Source: Lachnospiraceae bacterium YSB2008 (GTDB lineage: Bacteria > Bacillota > Clostridia > Lachnospirales > Lachnospiraceae). Taken from it: a DNA stretch of 64,000 bases. The notes beneath the pieces are model-generated. The model saw only the letters and a program-made list of their open reading frames with translations. It ran no database searches and was not told where the DNA came from. The stretch spans positions 124,001 through 188,000 of the forward strand of contig JHWR01000001.1 of the NCBI GenBank assembly GCA_000687655.1, read 5' to 3'. Of the stretch, positions 43,547 to 51,513 are shown piece by piece (within the stretch, counting starts at the first letter, position 1; every line of letters starts with the position of its first letter). Both the position numbers and the translations under genes were made by a program.

Positions 43547-44203
43547 TCAAACACCACGCATCATGGGATCCCATATATATTTATGTATCTGAAGCTGAAG
43601 TCTTATATCATTCAGCTTGTGTTCTATCATATAATCAGCCACATCTGCCGGCTTAATCTCGCCAAACGCTGTGCTGACATAAACCTTGGTCTTTGCCGTA
43701 AGGTAATATTCTGAAACAACCTCTCTCATCCTGTCAAGGTCTTTCATATCTGTAACTACGAACTTAACTGTATCATTCTTTCCGACATTCTCAAAATTCT
43801 TCATATACATGAAGCTTTCGCATCCGCTTCCCGGACATTTATAATCAACAGTATAAGATGCCCTTTCGTCAAACCGCCTTATATCTATACTTCCGTTCGT
43901 CTCAATCTCAAGACGAAATCCCGCGTCAATGATACTTCTTATCAGTATATCTATATCTTTATGAATCAGCGGTTCACCACCGGTCAGCGTTACATTTTTT
44001 ACACCCGCACTCTGCAGGTAGGACACTATCTCTTCTTCTGTCTTACTGACAAATGGAACGTCCTTTTCAAGTGCCCACAATGTATCGCAGTAACTGCATC
44101 TCATGTTACAGCCCGCAAGCCGTATGAACACTGCAAGCTCTCCTGCACGCTGCCCCTCACCGTTTATGCTTATGAACTTTTCTACAACTCTGTATTCAGG
44201 CAT
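43547..44203 (-). CDS. queE: 7-Carboxy-7-deazaguanine synthase QueE (radical SAM)
   Basis: Ring-contracting radical SAM enzyme that converts 6-carboxytetrahydropterin to CDG. It shows FISINGEGQRAGELAVFIRL, the cluster motif CNMRCSYCDT (Cx3Cx2C), TLTGGEPLIHKDI and LQLQIHKYIWDP at the C-terminus. The 218 residues fit the family. It stands between queD and folE. Confidence 0.93.
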   Translation of the reverse strand: MPEYRVVEKFISINGEGQRAGELAVFIRLAGCNMRCSYCDTLWALEKDVPFVSKTEEEIVSYLQSAGVKNVTLTGGEPLIHKDIDILIRSIIDAGFRLEIETNGSIDIRRFDERASYTVDYKCPGSGCESFMYMKNFENVGKNDTVKFVVTDMKDLDRMREVVSEYYLTAKTKVYVSTAFGEIKPADVADYMIEHKLNDIRLQLQIHKYIWDPMMRGV

Positions 44204-44232
44204 TCATTAATCTCCTGTCACAAAAGCCAATT

Positions 44233-44655
44233 CTACGATTCAGTATATGTAGCCTTATTATTCGGCGTCTCATAAACCGACACGCTTGCCACATCATAGC
44301 CTCTGCCCTTCATATATTCGAAGAAGTGCTTGGCAAGATTTTCAGCAGTCGGTCTGAACGGAAATGTAATTATCCTGAAGTCCTCTTCTAAAAGAGCTCC
44401 CATGGTTTTTTCTTTCAGACTGCCTTCTTCTATGATCAGAGCATGATCCAGTCTCTTTGCCTCATCGCGAAGATCCTTCTTCAGAACAGCGAAGTCAACT
44501 ACCATGCCTCGGAAAGAGCCCTCGGTCTGAACCTCTTCACTCTTTACTTCAACCACAACTTCCCATCTGTGGCCATGGATATTCGCACATTTTCCTTCAT
44601 ATCCTTTCAGAAAGTGTGCACCGTCAAATTTTGCTTTTGTTTCTAACCTATACAT
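44233..44655 (-). CDS. queD: 6-Carboxy-5,6,7,8-tetrahydropterin synthase QueD
   Basis: Converts dihydroneopterin triphosphate to CPH4. It has the zinc histidines in FDGAHFLKGYEGKCANIHGHRW, a catalytic Cys within GKCANIHGH, VDFAVLKKDLRDEAKRLDHAL and the C-terminal VYETPNNKATYTE. I start at ATG 44655 (MYRLETKAKF), which has GGGGG just upstream; the in-frame ATG at 44697 lies in a terminator stem region and adds 14 unrelated residues. It is the first gene of queD-queE-folE-queC. Confidence 0.93.
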   Translation of the reverse strand: MYRLETKAKFDGAHFLKGYEGKCANIHGHRWEVVVEVKSEEVQTEGSFRGMVVDFAVLKKDLRDEAKRLDHALIIEEGSLKEKTMGALLEEDFRIITFPFRPTAENLAKHFFEYMKGRGYDVASVSVYETPNNKATYTES

Positions 44656-44695
44656 ATTTCCCCCTATCGGACAAAACGTGCCGCTCGCGTCATAC

Positions 44696-44727
44696 AAATT
44701 AAAAAGCGGGAAGACATAGTCCTCCCG
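44696..44727 (-). terminator. Terminator hairpin between thrC and queD
   Basis: A minus-strand stem GCGGGAGGAC-TAT-GTCTTCCCGC (44705-44727) followed by TTTTTAATTT. It may simply end thrC. Since no promoter is evident between it and queD, it may also be an attenuator in a queD leader. Confidence 0.8.
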
Positions 44728-44800
44728 CAGATGTCCAGGTTTTGCTTTGTCTCATAGTTTCGAGCAGGAAGGTACAAATGAACTGCTCACTTATTTAACT
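44728..44800 (-). promoter_or_regulatory. Possible structured leader of the queuosine operon
   Basis: This segment holds a hairpin GAGCAG/CTGCTC (44761-44787) and a GAGACA sequence that could pair with TGTCTT inside the terminator at 44705-44727, giving an alternative fold. A weak promoter (TTGTAA, 17 bp, TAAAAT) overlaps the end of thrC. It does not match the preQ1-I or preQ1-II consensus that I know. The identity is open. Confidence 0.3.
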
Positions 44801-44810
44801 TCGATACATT

Positions 44811-46298
44811 TTATACCCCAAGGAAGTTTTTTACAACCTTTTCCATATCTTCCTTGTCGCATACTGTCTTATGAAGTACTTCTGCACTTCTTATATCCTC
44901 TATAGCCTGAGGAACCTTAACACCTGAAAGTCTTTCAAGCTCATCTACAAGCTCGAAGTCACCCTTCTTCTCATAATCAGCATCTATAGATGTCATTACG
45001 CTTCTTGTGAATTTATATGGGCTTGCAGTAGAAGCTATGACTGATGGTGTATCATCACCTGTCTCAGCTACATACTTACCATATACAGCACTTGCAACAG
45101 CTGTATGAGTATCTAAGATATAACCATCTTCATCATATATTCTCTTGATCTCAGCTGAAACCTCTGCCTCAGTAGCATAATTGCCGTAGAATGCATCAAG
45201 CTCCTTCTTCATATCAGCTGTAATCTCATAGCTGCCCGTTTCATTTAACTGCTTCATGAGCTCTGCGTTCTTTGCAGCATCATTTCCTGCGATTCTGTAT
45301 ATAAGTCTCTCAAGATTACTTGAGATAAGTATATCCATAGATGGAGAAGTCGTAAGAATGAATTCTCTGTTTCTGTCATACTTACCTGTTGTAAAGAAAT
45401 CATAAAGGACTTTATTATCATTTGATGCACAGATGAATCTGTTTACCGGAAGTCCCATAAGAGATGCATAATAAGCTGCAAGTATATTTCCGAAGTTACC
45501 TGTAGGAACAACAACATTGATCTTGTCACCGTTCTTTATGGTTCCGTCTGCTATAAGTCTTGTATATGCATATACATAATAAACTATCTGAGGAACAAGT
45601 CGTCCTATATTGATAGAATTTGCAGATGAGAACTGGAAACCGTTCTCGTCAAGGAACTTAGCCAGCTCCTCATCCTGGAACATCTTCTTAACGCCTGTCT
45701 GAGCATCGTCGAAATTTCCTGTGATTCCGGCTACGAAAGTATTCTTTCCTCTTTCTGTAACCATCTGCTTCTCCTGTATCGGGCTTACGCCTGACTTAGG
45801 ATAGAATACTGCGATCCTTGTACCAGGCACATCTGCAAAGCCTGCAAGTGCTGCTTTACCTGTATCGCCTGAAGTTGCAGTAAGTATAACTATCTCATTC
45901 TTAACTCCGTTCTTCTTAGCTGATGTTGTAAGAAGATAAGGTAAAATGGACAGCGCCATATCCTTGAACGCTATGGTCTTTCCATGGAAAAGCTCAAGGA
46001 AATATCTTCCCGAATGCTTTGCCATAGGTGCTATAAGCTCTGTATCAAACTTGCTGTCATATGCACTGTTGATGCAGTACTTAAGCTCTTCTTCAGTAAA
46101 GTCTGTGAACATAAGCTTCATAACAGCATATGCCACTTCCTGATAACTCATCTTTGCAAGGTCATCGAAGCTCACGTCAAGAGCAGGAATCTGATCAGGT
46201 ACGAAGAGTCCTCCTTCACCTGCAAGTCCCTTGAGTATAGCCTCGGATGCCGTAGCCGTTTCATTTGCATTTCTTGTACTTCTGTAAATTACTTCCAT
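44811..46298 (-). CDS. thrC: Threonine synthase
   Basis: PLP enzyme that converts O-phosphohomoserine to threonine. The 495 residues fit the longer fold class: GEGGLFVPDQIPAL near the start, the PLP lysine in GKTIAFKDMALS, ILTATSGDTGKAALAGFA, PTGNFGNILAAYYA and DTHTAVASAVYGKY. All expected motifs are intact. It has a short 49-bp gap to the preceding 3D-domain gene. No T-box is visible in that gap. Confidence 0.95.
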   Translation of the reverse strand: MEVIYRSTRNANETATASEAILKGLAGEGGLFVPDQIPALDVSFDDLAKMSYQEVAYAVMKLMFTDFTEEELKYCINSAYDSKFDTELIAPMAKHSGRYFLELFHGKTIAFKDMALSILPYLLTTSAKKNGVKNEIVILTATSGDTGKAALAGFADVPGTRIAVFYPKSGVSPIQEKQMVTERGKNTFVAGITGNFDDAQTGVKKMFQDEELAKFLDENGFQFSSANSINIGRLVPQIVYYVYAYTRLIADGTIKNGDKINVVVPTGNFGNILAAYYASLMGLPVNRFICASNDNKVLYDFFTTGKYDRNREFILTTSPSMDILISSNLERLIYRIAGNDAAKNAELMKQLNETGSYEITADMKKELDAFYGNYATEAEVSAEIKRIYDEDGYILDTHTAVASAVYGKYVAETGDDTPSVIASTASPYKFTRSVMTSIDADYEKKGDFELVDELERLSGVKVPQAIEDIRSAEVLHKTVCDKEDMEKVVKNFLGV

Positions 46299-46347
46299 GT
46301 TAATCTATATCCGCTTATAACGGATTCCTCTCCCTTTATATTTCTTC

Positions 46348-47184
46348 TTAATTAGGTACGGTGTACAGATAGATATCAAGAGTCTTCTTACCCCAGTTAA
46401 GAGCCTCCTGGTGTGTATTAAAGTATACATCTATACGGTTACCCTTTATATTTCCGCCTCGGTCTTCAACAGTATAGATCTGATTACCTATAATAAGCTG
46501 AGTTCCGAAAGCAAAATTCCTGTCAGTAGCTATAGTATGATTTGGAGTTGCCTTCTTACCGCTGGCTGTGATTCCGTCTGACTTACCGCAGCACTTAACG
46601 CAAGGACAGTAAGCAGTACAAAGGAATTTACCAAGGTATTTAGCATTCTGAATCTGCTCAGGAGTAGCAATAATAGCTGTTCCTGTATTTCCTGTTGTTG
46701 TCATAACCATTGACGCCGTTGCAGTAAGTGTCAGATTCTCCTGAATATCATTAAGCTTATACTTCTGAGTTCTGGCTTTAACCTTATCTATATCAACTCC
46801 GGAGCCGTCTGCTGTCTGAACGTCATCCATCTCCAGCTTATCATTCTGAACACCTTCGAGAGCGGCCTGTACAACTTCATTATCACCGTCATACTCACCC
46901 TTCTTTACAGCGCATACTATAAGCATATCATTATAAGTAAGTCTTTTGATCTGAGGAACGGTTTCCTTCTTCTCTTCAAGAGCTGTGATAGAAAGAATCT
47001 TACCTACATATGCATTCTTCTTAGGAGTAGAACCGCCATAGAACAGGCAGGCAGCACCTATGACTCCCATAACTGCTATAATTACGCCAACAAGCCCCAA
47101 CTTCTTAAGTCTGTTCTTGAACTTAGACTTGTTCAGCTTCTTGACTTTCTTTTTATACATTTCCTTTTTTTCTTTATCTGTCAT
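46348..47184 (-). CDS. Membrane-anchored 3D-domain protein (YuiC/RpfB-like)
   Basis: A predicted cell-wall-acting protein. A basic N-terminus and one membrane segment (about residues 29-50, LGLVGVIIAVMGVIGAACLF) lead to an extracytoplasmic part. The C-terminal about 90 residues form a 3D domain, named after its three aspartates: TAYCPCVKCCGKSDGITASG, TIATDRNFAFGTQL, TVEDRGGNIKGNRIDVYF. Such domains occur in lytic transglycosylase-like proteins. I start at ATG 47184 behind AGGAGG; an in-frame ATG at 47253 lies in the promoter region. A perfect promoter lies upstream. Confidence 0.88.
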   Translation of the reverse strand: MTDKEKKEMYKKKVKKLNKSKFKNRLKKLGLVGVIIAVMGVIGAACLFYGGSTPKKNAYVGKILSITALEEKKETVPQIKRLTYNDMLIVCAVKKGEYDGDNEVVQAALEGVQNDKLEMDDVQTADGSGVDIDKVKARTQKYKLNDIQENLTLTATASMVMTTTGNTGTAIIATPEQIQNAKYLGKFLCTAYCPCVKCCGKSDGITASGKKATPNHTIATDRNFAFGTQLIIGNQIYTVEDRGGNIKGNRIDVYFNTHQEALNWGKKTLDIYLYTVPN

Positions 47185-47232
47185 GGCAATACCTCCTTCC
47201 TCATACAAAGAGTATCCCTGCTTCATTGGTAG

Positions 47233-47261
47233 ATTATAAGAGCAGCAAGGCAAAGCGTCAA
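47233..47261 (-). promoter_or_regulatory. Sigma-A promoter of the 3D-domain gene
   Basis: TTGACG (47256-47261), a 17-bp spacer and TATAAT (47233-47238) on the minus strand, 48 bp before the start codon. It may also serve thrC. Confidence 0.8.
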
Positions 47262-47277
47262 CCGAATTTTCTGTGTC

Positions 47278-48288
47278 TTACACGTTACCTATTTCATCTA
47301 TTGCCGCATATAGTTCTTCAGCAGTTTCTATGCTGCAAACACGGGCACGCAGCTTAGCTGAATTCGGTATACCCGTCGTATACCATGCAACATGCTTTCT
47401 CATCTCATGAATTCCAATGTATTCGCCCTTCATGGATATCATCATATCGGTATGGCGTCGCATGACATCTTTTAATTCCGCATATGTTATATCTCTTCCA
47501 GGTACTTTCATGGAGTTGTCGGAAACATCTCCACCGTCCAGAGAAGCATTCTCACTCTTAAGTCCATGCCGAATATCCCTGAACACCCACGGATTGCCTC
47601 GGGCTGCTCTTCCTATCATGACGCTGTCGCAGCCAGTCTGTTCTTTGATTCGTATAACATCATCAGCTGTGCATATATCTCCGTTTCCTATAACAGGTAT
47701 TGAAACAGCTTCCTTGACCTGTCTGATTATATCCCAGTCAGCCTGTCCGCCGTAATACTCTTCTCTTGTCCTGCCATGAACCGCAATCGCTGCCGCTCCA
47801 TTTTCCTCTGCAATCTTTGCAACAAGAGGCGCGTTCTTATTATCCTGACCGAACCCGGCTCTTATCTTGATCGTAAGCGGAATGTTCATCGGAGCGAGCG
47901 CATTGCTCACTTCATTTACAATCTTTCCTATCAGTTCAGGCTCCTTCATAAGAGCGGAACCCTCTCCATTTCCAACTATCTTCGGAACAGGGCAGCCCAT
48001 GTTGATATCGACAAAATCGAAGCCGTATTCTTCAACCAGCATGACTGCCTGCTTCGCCATTATATCCGGTTCTCTGCCGAATATCTGCACGCCCACAGGC
48101 TTCTCTCTTTCGTCAGTCAGGAGAAGAACCTCTGCTTTCTTGCGGCTGTACATGAGTCCCTTGGCACTGACCATCTCGGTTATACCCATGTCTGCGCCAT
48201 ATTCATGGCATAACAAACGAAATGGCAGGTCTGTGATCCCTGCCATTGGAGCGAGTATTATTTTGTTTTTAAAGTCTGTGCTATTCAT
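47278..48288 (-). CDS. dusB: tRNA-dihydrouridine synthase
   Basis: FMN enzyme that reduces uridines in tRNA D-loops. It starts with [21 protein letters not shown], followed by [19 protein letters not shown] with the catalytic Cys, [25 protein letters not shown] and [11 protein letters not shown]. At 336 residues it is the DusB type found in Firmicutes. It is the last gene of the dapA operon, 21 bp after coaX. Confidence 0.93.
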   Translation of the reverse strand: MNSTDFKNKIILAPMAGITDLPFRLLCHEYGADMGITEMVSAKGLMYSRKKAEVLLLTDEREKPVGVQIFGREPDIMAKQAVMLVEEYGFDFVDINMGCPVPKIVGNGEGSALMKEPELIGKIVNEVSNALAPMNIPLTIKIRAGFGQDNKNAPLVAKIAEENGAAAIAVHGRTREEYYGGQADWDIIRQVKEAVSIPVIGNGDICTADDVIRIKEQTGCDSVMIGRAARGNPWVFRDIRHGLKSENASLDGGDVSDNSMKVPGRDITYAELKDVMRRHTDMMISMKGEYIGIHEMRKHVAWYTTGIPNSAKLRARVCSIETAEELYAAIDEIGNV

Positions 48289-48309
48289 ATCGATTACTAT
48301 TAAACCGTC

Positions 48310-49083
48310 TTATTTGATTCCCTGCTTGTCATGTATTATCCGCAGTCCGTGAAGTGTAAGGTGCGGATCATAAACATCTATACATTCTGTCGCTTCAGAT
48401 ATAAGCTTTCCGAGTCCGCCGGTTGCAACAACCTTAACATCAGGAAGCTTTGACTCTTTCTTAAGTGTCTTAACTATATACTCTGTCTGACCTACATAAC
48501 CGAAATAGATACCGGCCTGCATACTTGAAACCGTATCCCTTCCCATTATAGTATCAACCTTCCTGATTTCAACCTCAGGAAGCTTTGCAGTGCCCTTCCA
48601 GAGAGCATTTGCAGAAAGCCTTATACCGGGAGCAGTAACTCCTGCGTAAAATGTACCGTCAGCCAGAACGAGATCATGAGTTGTAGCTGTACCGAAATCA
48701 AGAACTATAACAGGGCCGCCATACATTTCATATGCAGCAACCGCATCTACAAGTCTGTCGGCACCAAGCTCCTTCGGATTAGGAATCGAAATGTTGATTC
48801 CTGTCTTGATACCGGGGCCTACTATAAGCGGAGTTGTATCAAAGAACTTGATGATTCCACTTGTGAGCGAGTGCATTATATCAGGAACAACAGATGAAAT
48901 GATTACATCTGTTATATCTTCCTTCTTGAATCCATTCAGAAGCAGCCAGTCAGCAAGGAAAACTCCGTATTCGTCAGAAGTTCTGTCCTGCTTGGTAGTC
49001 ATACGGAAGGTCTTCAGAAGCTCCTTTCCGTCAAATACACCGTTTGTAATATTTGTATTTCCAACATCTATTGCGAGTAACAT
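48310..49083 (-). CDS. coaX: Type III pantothenate kinase
   Basis: First step of coenzyme A synthesis: ATP-dependent phosphorylation of pantothenate. It belongs to the ASKHA fold: [18 protein letters not shown], the motif with [31 protein letters not shown] and a terminal [11 protein letters not shown]. The length (257) and the Asp in IDVGNT and GADR are as expected. Confidence 0.95.
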   Translation of the reverse strand: MLLAIDVGNTNITNGVFDGKELLKTFRMTTKQDRTSDEYGVFLADWLLLNGFKKEDITDVIISSVVPDIMHSLTSGIIKFFDTTPLIVGPGIKTGINISIPNPKELGADRLVDAVAAYEMYGGPVIVLDFGTATTHDLVLADGTFYAGVTAPGIRLSANALWKGTAKLPEVEIRKVDTIMGRDTVSSMQAGIYFGYVGQTEYIVKTLKKESKLPDVKVVATGGLGKLISEATECIDVYDPHLTLHGLRIIHDKQGIK

Positions 49084-49125
49084 GTTTTACCTCTCATAAC
49101 CTATGGGACGGTTTTCATTGATTTC

Positions 49126-49434
49126 TTAAAAAAATGCATCGTAGTATTCTTCGAGCTGATTAAAGAATTCCTTCTTCTCAACCTGAAGCTGCTTTACCTT
49201 GAGGTGACAGCCTATATCGTCGAACGCTGCGTCATCCTCATCAGCCTGTGTTATGATCTTGAGACTTCCGTTCTCATCAAACAGAAGTATTATAACACCG
49301 CCTACTTCTTCGGTAAATAGAACACACATAATCTTCAGTTCATCCTTTACCAGCTGAGGAAGCCCTCTGAACTCCTCATTCAGATAGTACTTCTGAGTAT
49401 ATCTTGAAGCACTGCAGAGTACCTTGTTATCCAT
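49126..49434 (-). CDS. DUF6145 family protein
   Basis: A 102-residue cytoplasmic protein of unknown function with segments LCSASRYTQKYYLNEEF, ELKIMCVLFTEEVGG, DEDDAAFDDIG and a helical C-terminus. I recall similar proteins across Lachnospiraceae annotated DUF6145. It lies between dapB (11 bp) and coaX and shares their transcript. No catalytic motif is evident. Confidence 0.75.
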   Translation of the reverse strand: MDNKVLCSASRYTQKYYLNEEFRGLPQLVKDELKIMCVLFTEEVGGVIILLFDENGSLKIITQADEDDAAFDDIGCHLKVKQLQVEKKEFFNQLEEYYDAFF

Positions 49435-49445
49435 CTTTTCTCCTT

Positions 49446-50207
49446 TTAGTAGCTTGCAATCACGTCTGACATATCATAGATTCCTGCAGACTTTCCTGCA
49501 AGGAACAGAGCCGCATTGATCGCTCCATTTGCGAAAATGGAACGTGAATAAGCTACATGCTTGATCTCTATAAGCTCATCAGGACCTGCGAAGATTATCT
49601 CATGAGTTCCGGGAATAGTACCTGCTCTTACAGCTGAGATCCCGAGTTCCTTCTTGTCCCTCTTCTCTCTCTTCTGTGATCTGTCATAAATGTATTCATA
49701 CTGTCCGTCTGCTGCTTCATTTATAGCATCAGCAAGTGCGATAGCTGTTCCGCTCGGTGCGTCAAGCTTCTGATTGTGGTGTCTCTCAACTATCTCTATA
49801 TCATAGCCTGCAGGTGACAGAACCTTAGTTGCGTCACCGAGAAGACTGATGATCGTATTGATTCCGAGACTCATATTTGCAGACTTAAGGATTGCGATCT
49901 CCTTGGACGCTTCTCTCATATGATCAAGAGTTTCTGTACCAAGCGCAGTTGTACAGAGAACTACAGGAAGGCTTCTTGATACTGCATAATCGAGGAGCTT
50001 GTCTACTGCTGCTGCATTTGAGAAGTCGATGATAACATCTGCTTCTACATCACAGCTTGCAGGATCTGCAAATACAGGAAAGTCACTCTTTCCATCATCA
50101 AAAACATCTATTCCGGCTACTATCTCAGCATTGTCATTCTTTGATACCATCTCAGCTATGACTTTGCCCATACGTCCGGATGAACCGTGCATAATAATTC
50201 TTGTCAT
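49446..50207 (-). CDS. dapB: 4-Hydroxy-tetrahydrodipicolinate reductase
   Basis: Second step of the lysine/diaminopimelate branch, NAD(P)H-dependent. It has HGSSGRMGKVIAEM, VIIDFSNAAAVDKLL, the active-site EIVERHHNQKLDAPSGTAIALA and a terminal FANGAINAALFLAGK. The 253 residues are complete. It follows dapA by 19 bp in the riboswitch-controlled operon. Confidence 0.95.
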   Translation of the reverse strand: MTRIIMHGSSGRMGKVIAEMVSKNDNAEIVAGIDVFDDGKSDFPVFADPASCDVEADVIIDFSNAAAVDKLLDYAVSRSLPVVLCTTALGTETLDHMREASKEIAILKSANMSLGINTIISLLGDATKVLSPAGYDIEIVERHHNQKLDAPSGTAIALADAINEAADGQYEYIYDRSQKREKRDKKELGISAVRAGTIPGTHEIIFAGPDELIEIKHVAYSRSIFANGAINAALFLAGKSAGIYDMSDVIASY

Positions 50208-50226
50208 ATTCTACCTCCTTGCGGAA

Positions 50227-51114
50227 CTAAAACTGAATACCGTAATCGCGCATTGCCTTCTCAAGCTTCTCAGCATTCTGTGGCTCCATCTCAGTAAGTG
50301 GCATACGAACCTTTCCGTTGCACATTCCCATAAGCTCACAAGCCTTCTTAACAGGGATAGGATTAACTTCACTGAAGAGTTCCTTGCAGAGTGGCATAGC
50401 CTTAAGCTGAAGCTTTCTTGAACCCTCAACATCTCCCTCAAGGAATTTCCATACGAGGTCATGTGTATCCTCAGGGATGATATTTGATGTAACTGATATA
50501 ACACCGATTCCACCGAGTGAAAGAAGTGGAAGAATCTGATCATCGTTTCCTGAATAAATATCGATGCATCCATCAGCAAGTGCAGCAAGTGTAGCAACCT
50601 GTGATATGTTACCGCAAGCTTCCTTTATAGCAACAATATTCTTGTTGTCCTTTGCAAGTCTTACTGCTGTCTCAGGAAGTATATTACAACCTGTACGGCT
50701 TGGTACATTGTAAAGGATTATAGGAATATTAACTGATTCTGCTATAGCACTGTAGTGCTTATAAAGACCGTTCTGTGTAGCCTTATTATAATATGGTGTA
50801 ACTATAAGAAGTGCATCAACGCCATCCTTCTCAGCTGCCTGAGAAAGCATGATAGCTGTCTGTGTATCATTTGAGCCTGTACCTGCTATAACAGGAATTC
50901 TTCCTGCTGCCTGCTCTGCAACTACTCTTATAGCCTCGCTGTGCTCAGCCTCTGAAAGTGTTGATGACTCACCTGTTGTACCGCATACGATTATAGCATC
51001 TGTCTTATGCTCAATGTGATACTCCACAAGACGGCGAAGTCCATCATAATCTACTGTAAGATCATCGTTGAATGGTGTAATAAGTGCTACACCTGCACCC
51101 TTGAATATTGACAT
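50227..51114 (-). CDS. dapA: 4-Hydroxy-tetrahydrodipicolinate synthase
   Basis: Condenses pyruvate with aspartate semialdehyde, the first committed step to lysine and diaminopimelate. It has GAGVALITPFNDDLTVDYDG, VCGTTGESSTLSE, TPYYNKATQNGLYKHY, LYNVPSRTGCNI and the Schiff-base lysine in VAIKEACGNISQV. I start at ATG 51114 (MSIFKGAG), preceded by AGGAGG. An in-frame ATG at 51171 adds 19 unrelated residues. It is the first gene after a lysine riboswitch. Confidence 0.95.
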   Translation of the reverse strand: MSIFKGAGVALITPFNDDLTVDYDGLRRLVEYHIEHKTDAIIVCGTTGESSTLSEAEHSEAIRVVAEQAAGRIPVIAGTGSNDTQTAIMLSQAAEKDGVDALLIVTPYYNKATQNGLYKHYSAIAESVNIPIILYNVPSRTGCNILPETAVRLAKDNKNIVAIKEACGNISQVATLAALADGCIDIYSGNDDQILPLLSLGGIGVISVTSNIIPEDTHDLVWKFLEGDVEGSRKLQLKAMPLCKELFSEVNPIPVKKACELMGMCNGKVRMPLTEMEPQNAEKLEKAMRDYGIQF

Positions 51115-51191
51115 TTTGTCCTCCTTCTTCTGCCCTAGGCAGTATGTACGATTTCTGGAAGCATCACTCATGTGCGTTTGCGTCCCCGGAA

Positions 51192-51235
51192 GATTTTGTA
51201 TGTAATACGAAACTGAGTTTATTACATATAAAATC
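51192..51235 (-). promoter_or_regulatory. Second hairpin in the dapA leader
   Basis: Two 16-nt arms (51192-51207 and 51220-51235) pair with a single mismatch around a 12-nt loop. The upstream arm (on RNA) overlaps the U-rich end of the riboswitch terminator, so it can form fully only in read-through transcripts. It lies 78 bp before the dapA start. Confidence 0.6.
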
Positions 51236-51260
51236 GGGTCAGTGCACGCACACCAACCCG
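51228..51260 (-). terminator. Terminator of the lysine riboswitch
   Basis: On the minus strand CGGGT...ACCCG (51235-51260) encloses GTGC-GT-GCAC, followed by ATTTTATAT. It stands 30 bp past the aptamer, as the expression platform for lysine-dependent termination. Confidence 0.65.
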
Positions 51261-51289
51261 AAAAAAATCTAAATCAAAGAATTAATCTA

Positions 51290-51465
51290 AGGTCAGTAGC
51301 GCTCCATCAAGTTATTGATGACAGTCCGATGGATATTATCCATAAGACCAGCTCGGAAACTGTTCAGCGAATCCTCACTTCGGCGGTTCATCCTTTCATC
51401 CATCTTCACATGACCTAAACATCATCCAACGGACTAATCTTAATCACCGCGCCTCTACTTCATAT
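51290..51465 (-). ncRNA. Lysine riboswitch (L box)
   Basis: The minus strand carries the L-box landmarks in order: GTAGAGGCGCGG near the 5' end, an A/G-rich segment, GCCGAAG...TCGCTGAACAG, TCCGAGCTGGTC, GGACTGTCATC, and GGAGCGCTAC closing P1. It lies upstream of dapA with a promoter before and a terminator after it. Binding of lysine should cause early termination of the dapA-dapB operon. The match is by recalled consensus but has many fixed positions. Confidence 0.9.
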
Positions 51466-51474
51466 GTAGATACG

Positions 51475-51504
51475 AATATACACCTAATACATATATTCTG
51501 TCAA
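51475..51504 (-). promoter_or_regulatory. Sigma-A promoter of the lysine-riboswitch operon
   Basis: Perfect TTGACA (51499-51504), an 18-bp spacer and TATATT (51475-51480) on the minus strand, directly before the aptamer and only 10 bp past the RND gene. Confidence 0.75.
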
Positions 51505-51513
51505 CCACGATTT

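Noticed and set aside
44656-44810. preQ1 riboswitch of class I or II before queD
   Set aside because: Neither the short class I pseudoknot consensus nor the class II consensus could be matched in the leader. Only an unassigned attenuator-like structure is reported.
51115-51171. N-terminal extension of dapA to an upstream ATG at 51171
   Set aside because: The added 19 residues have no resemblance to DapA and would cover the AGGAGG site that precedes ATG 51114.
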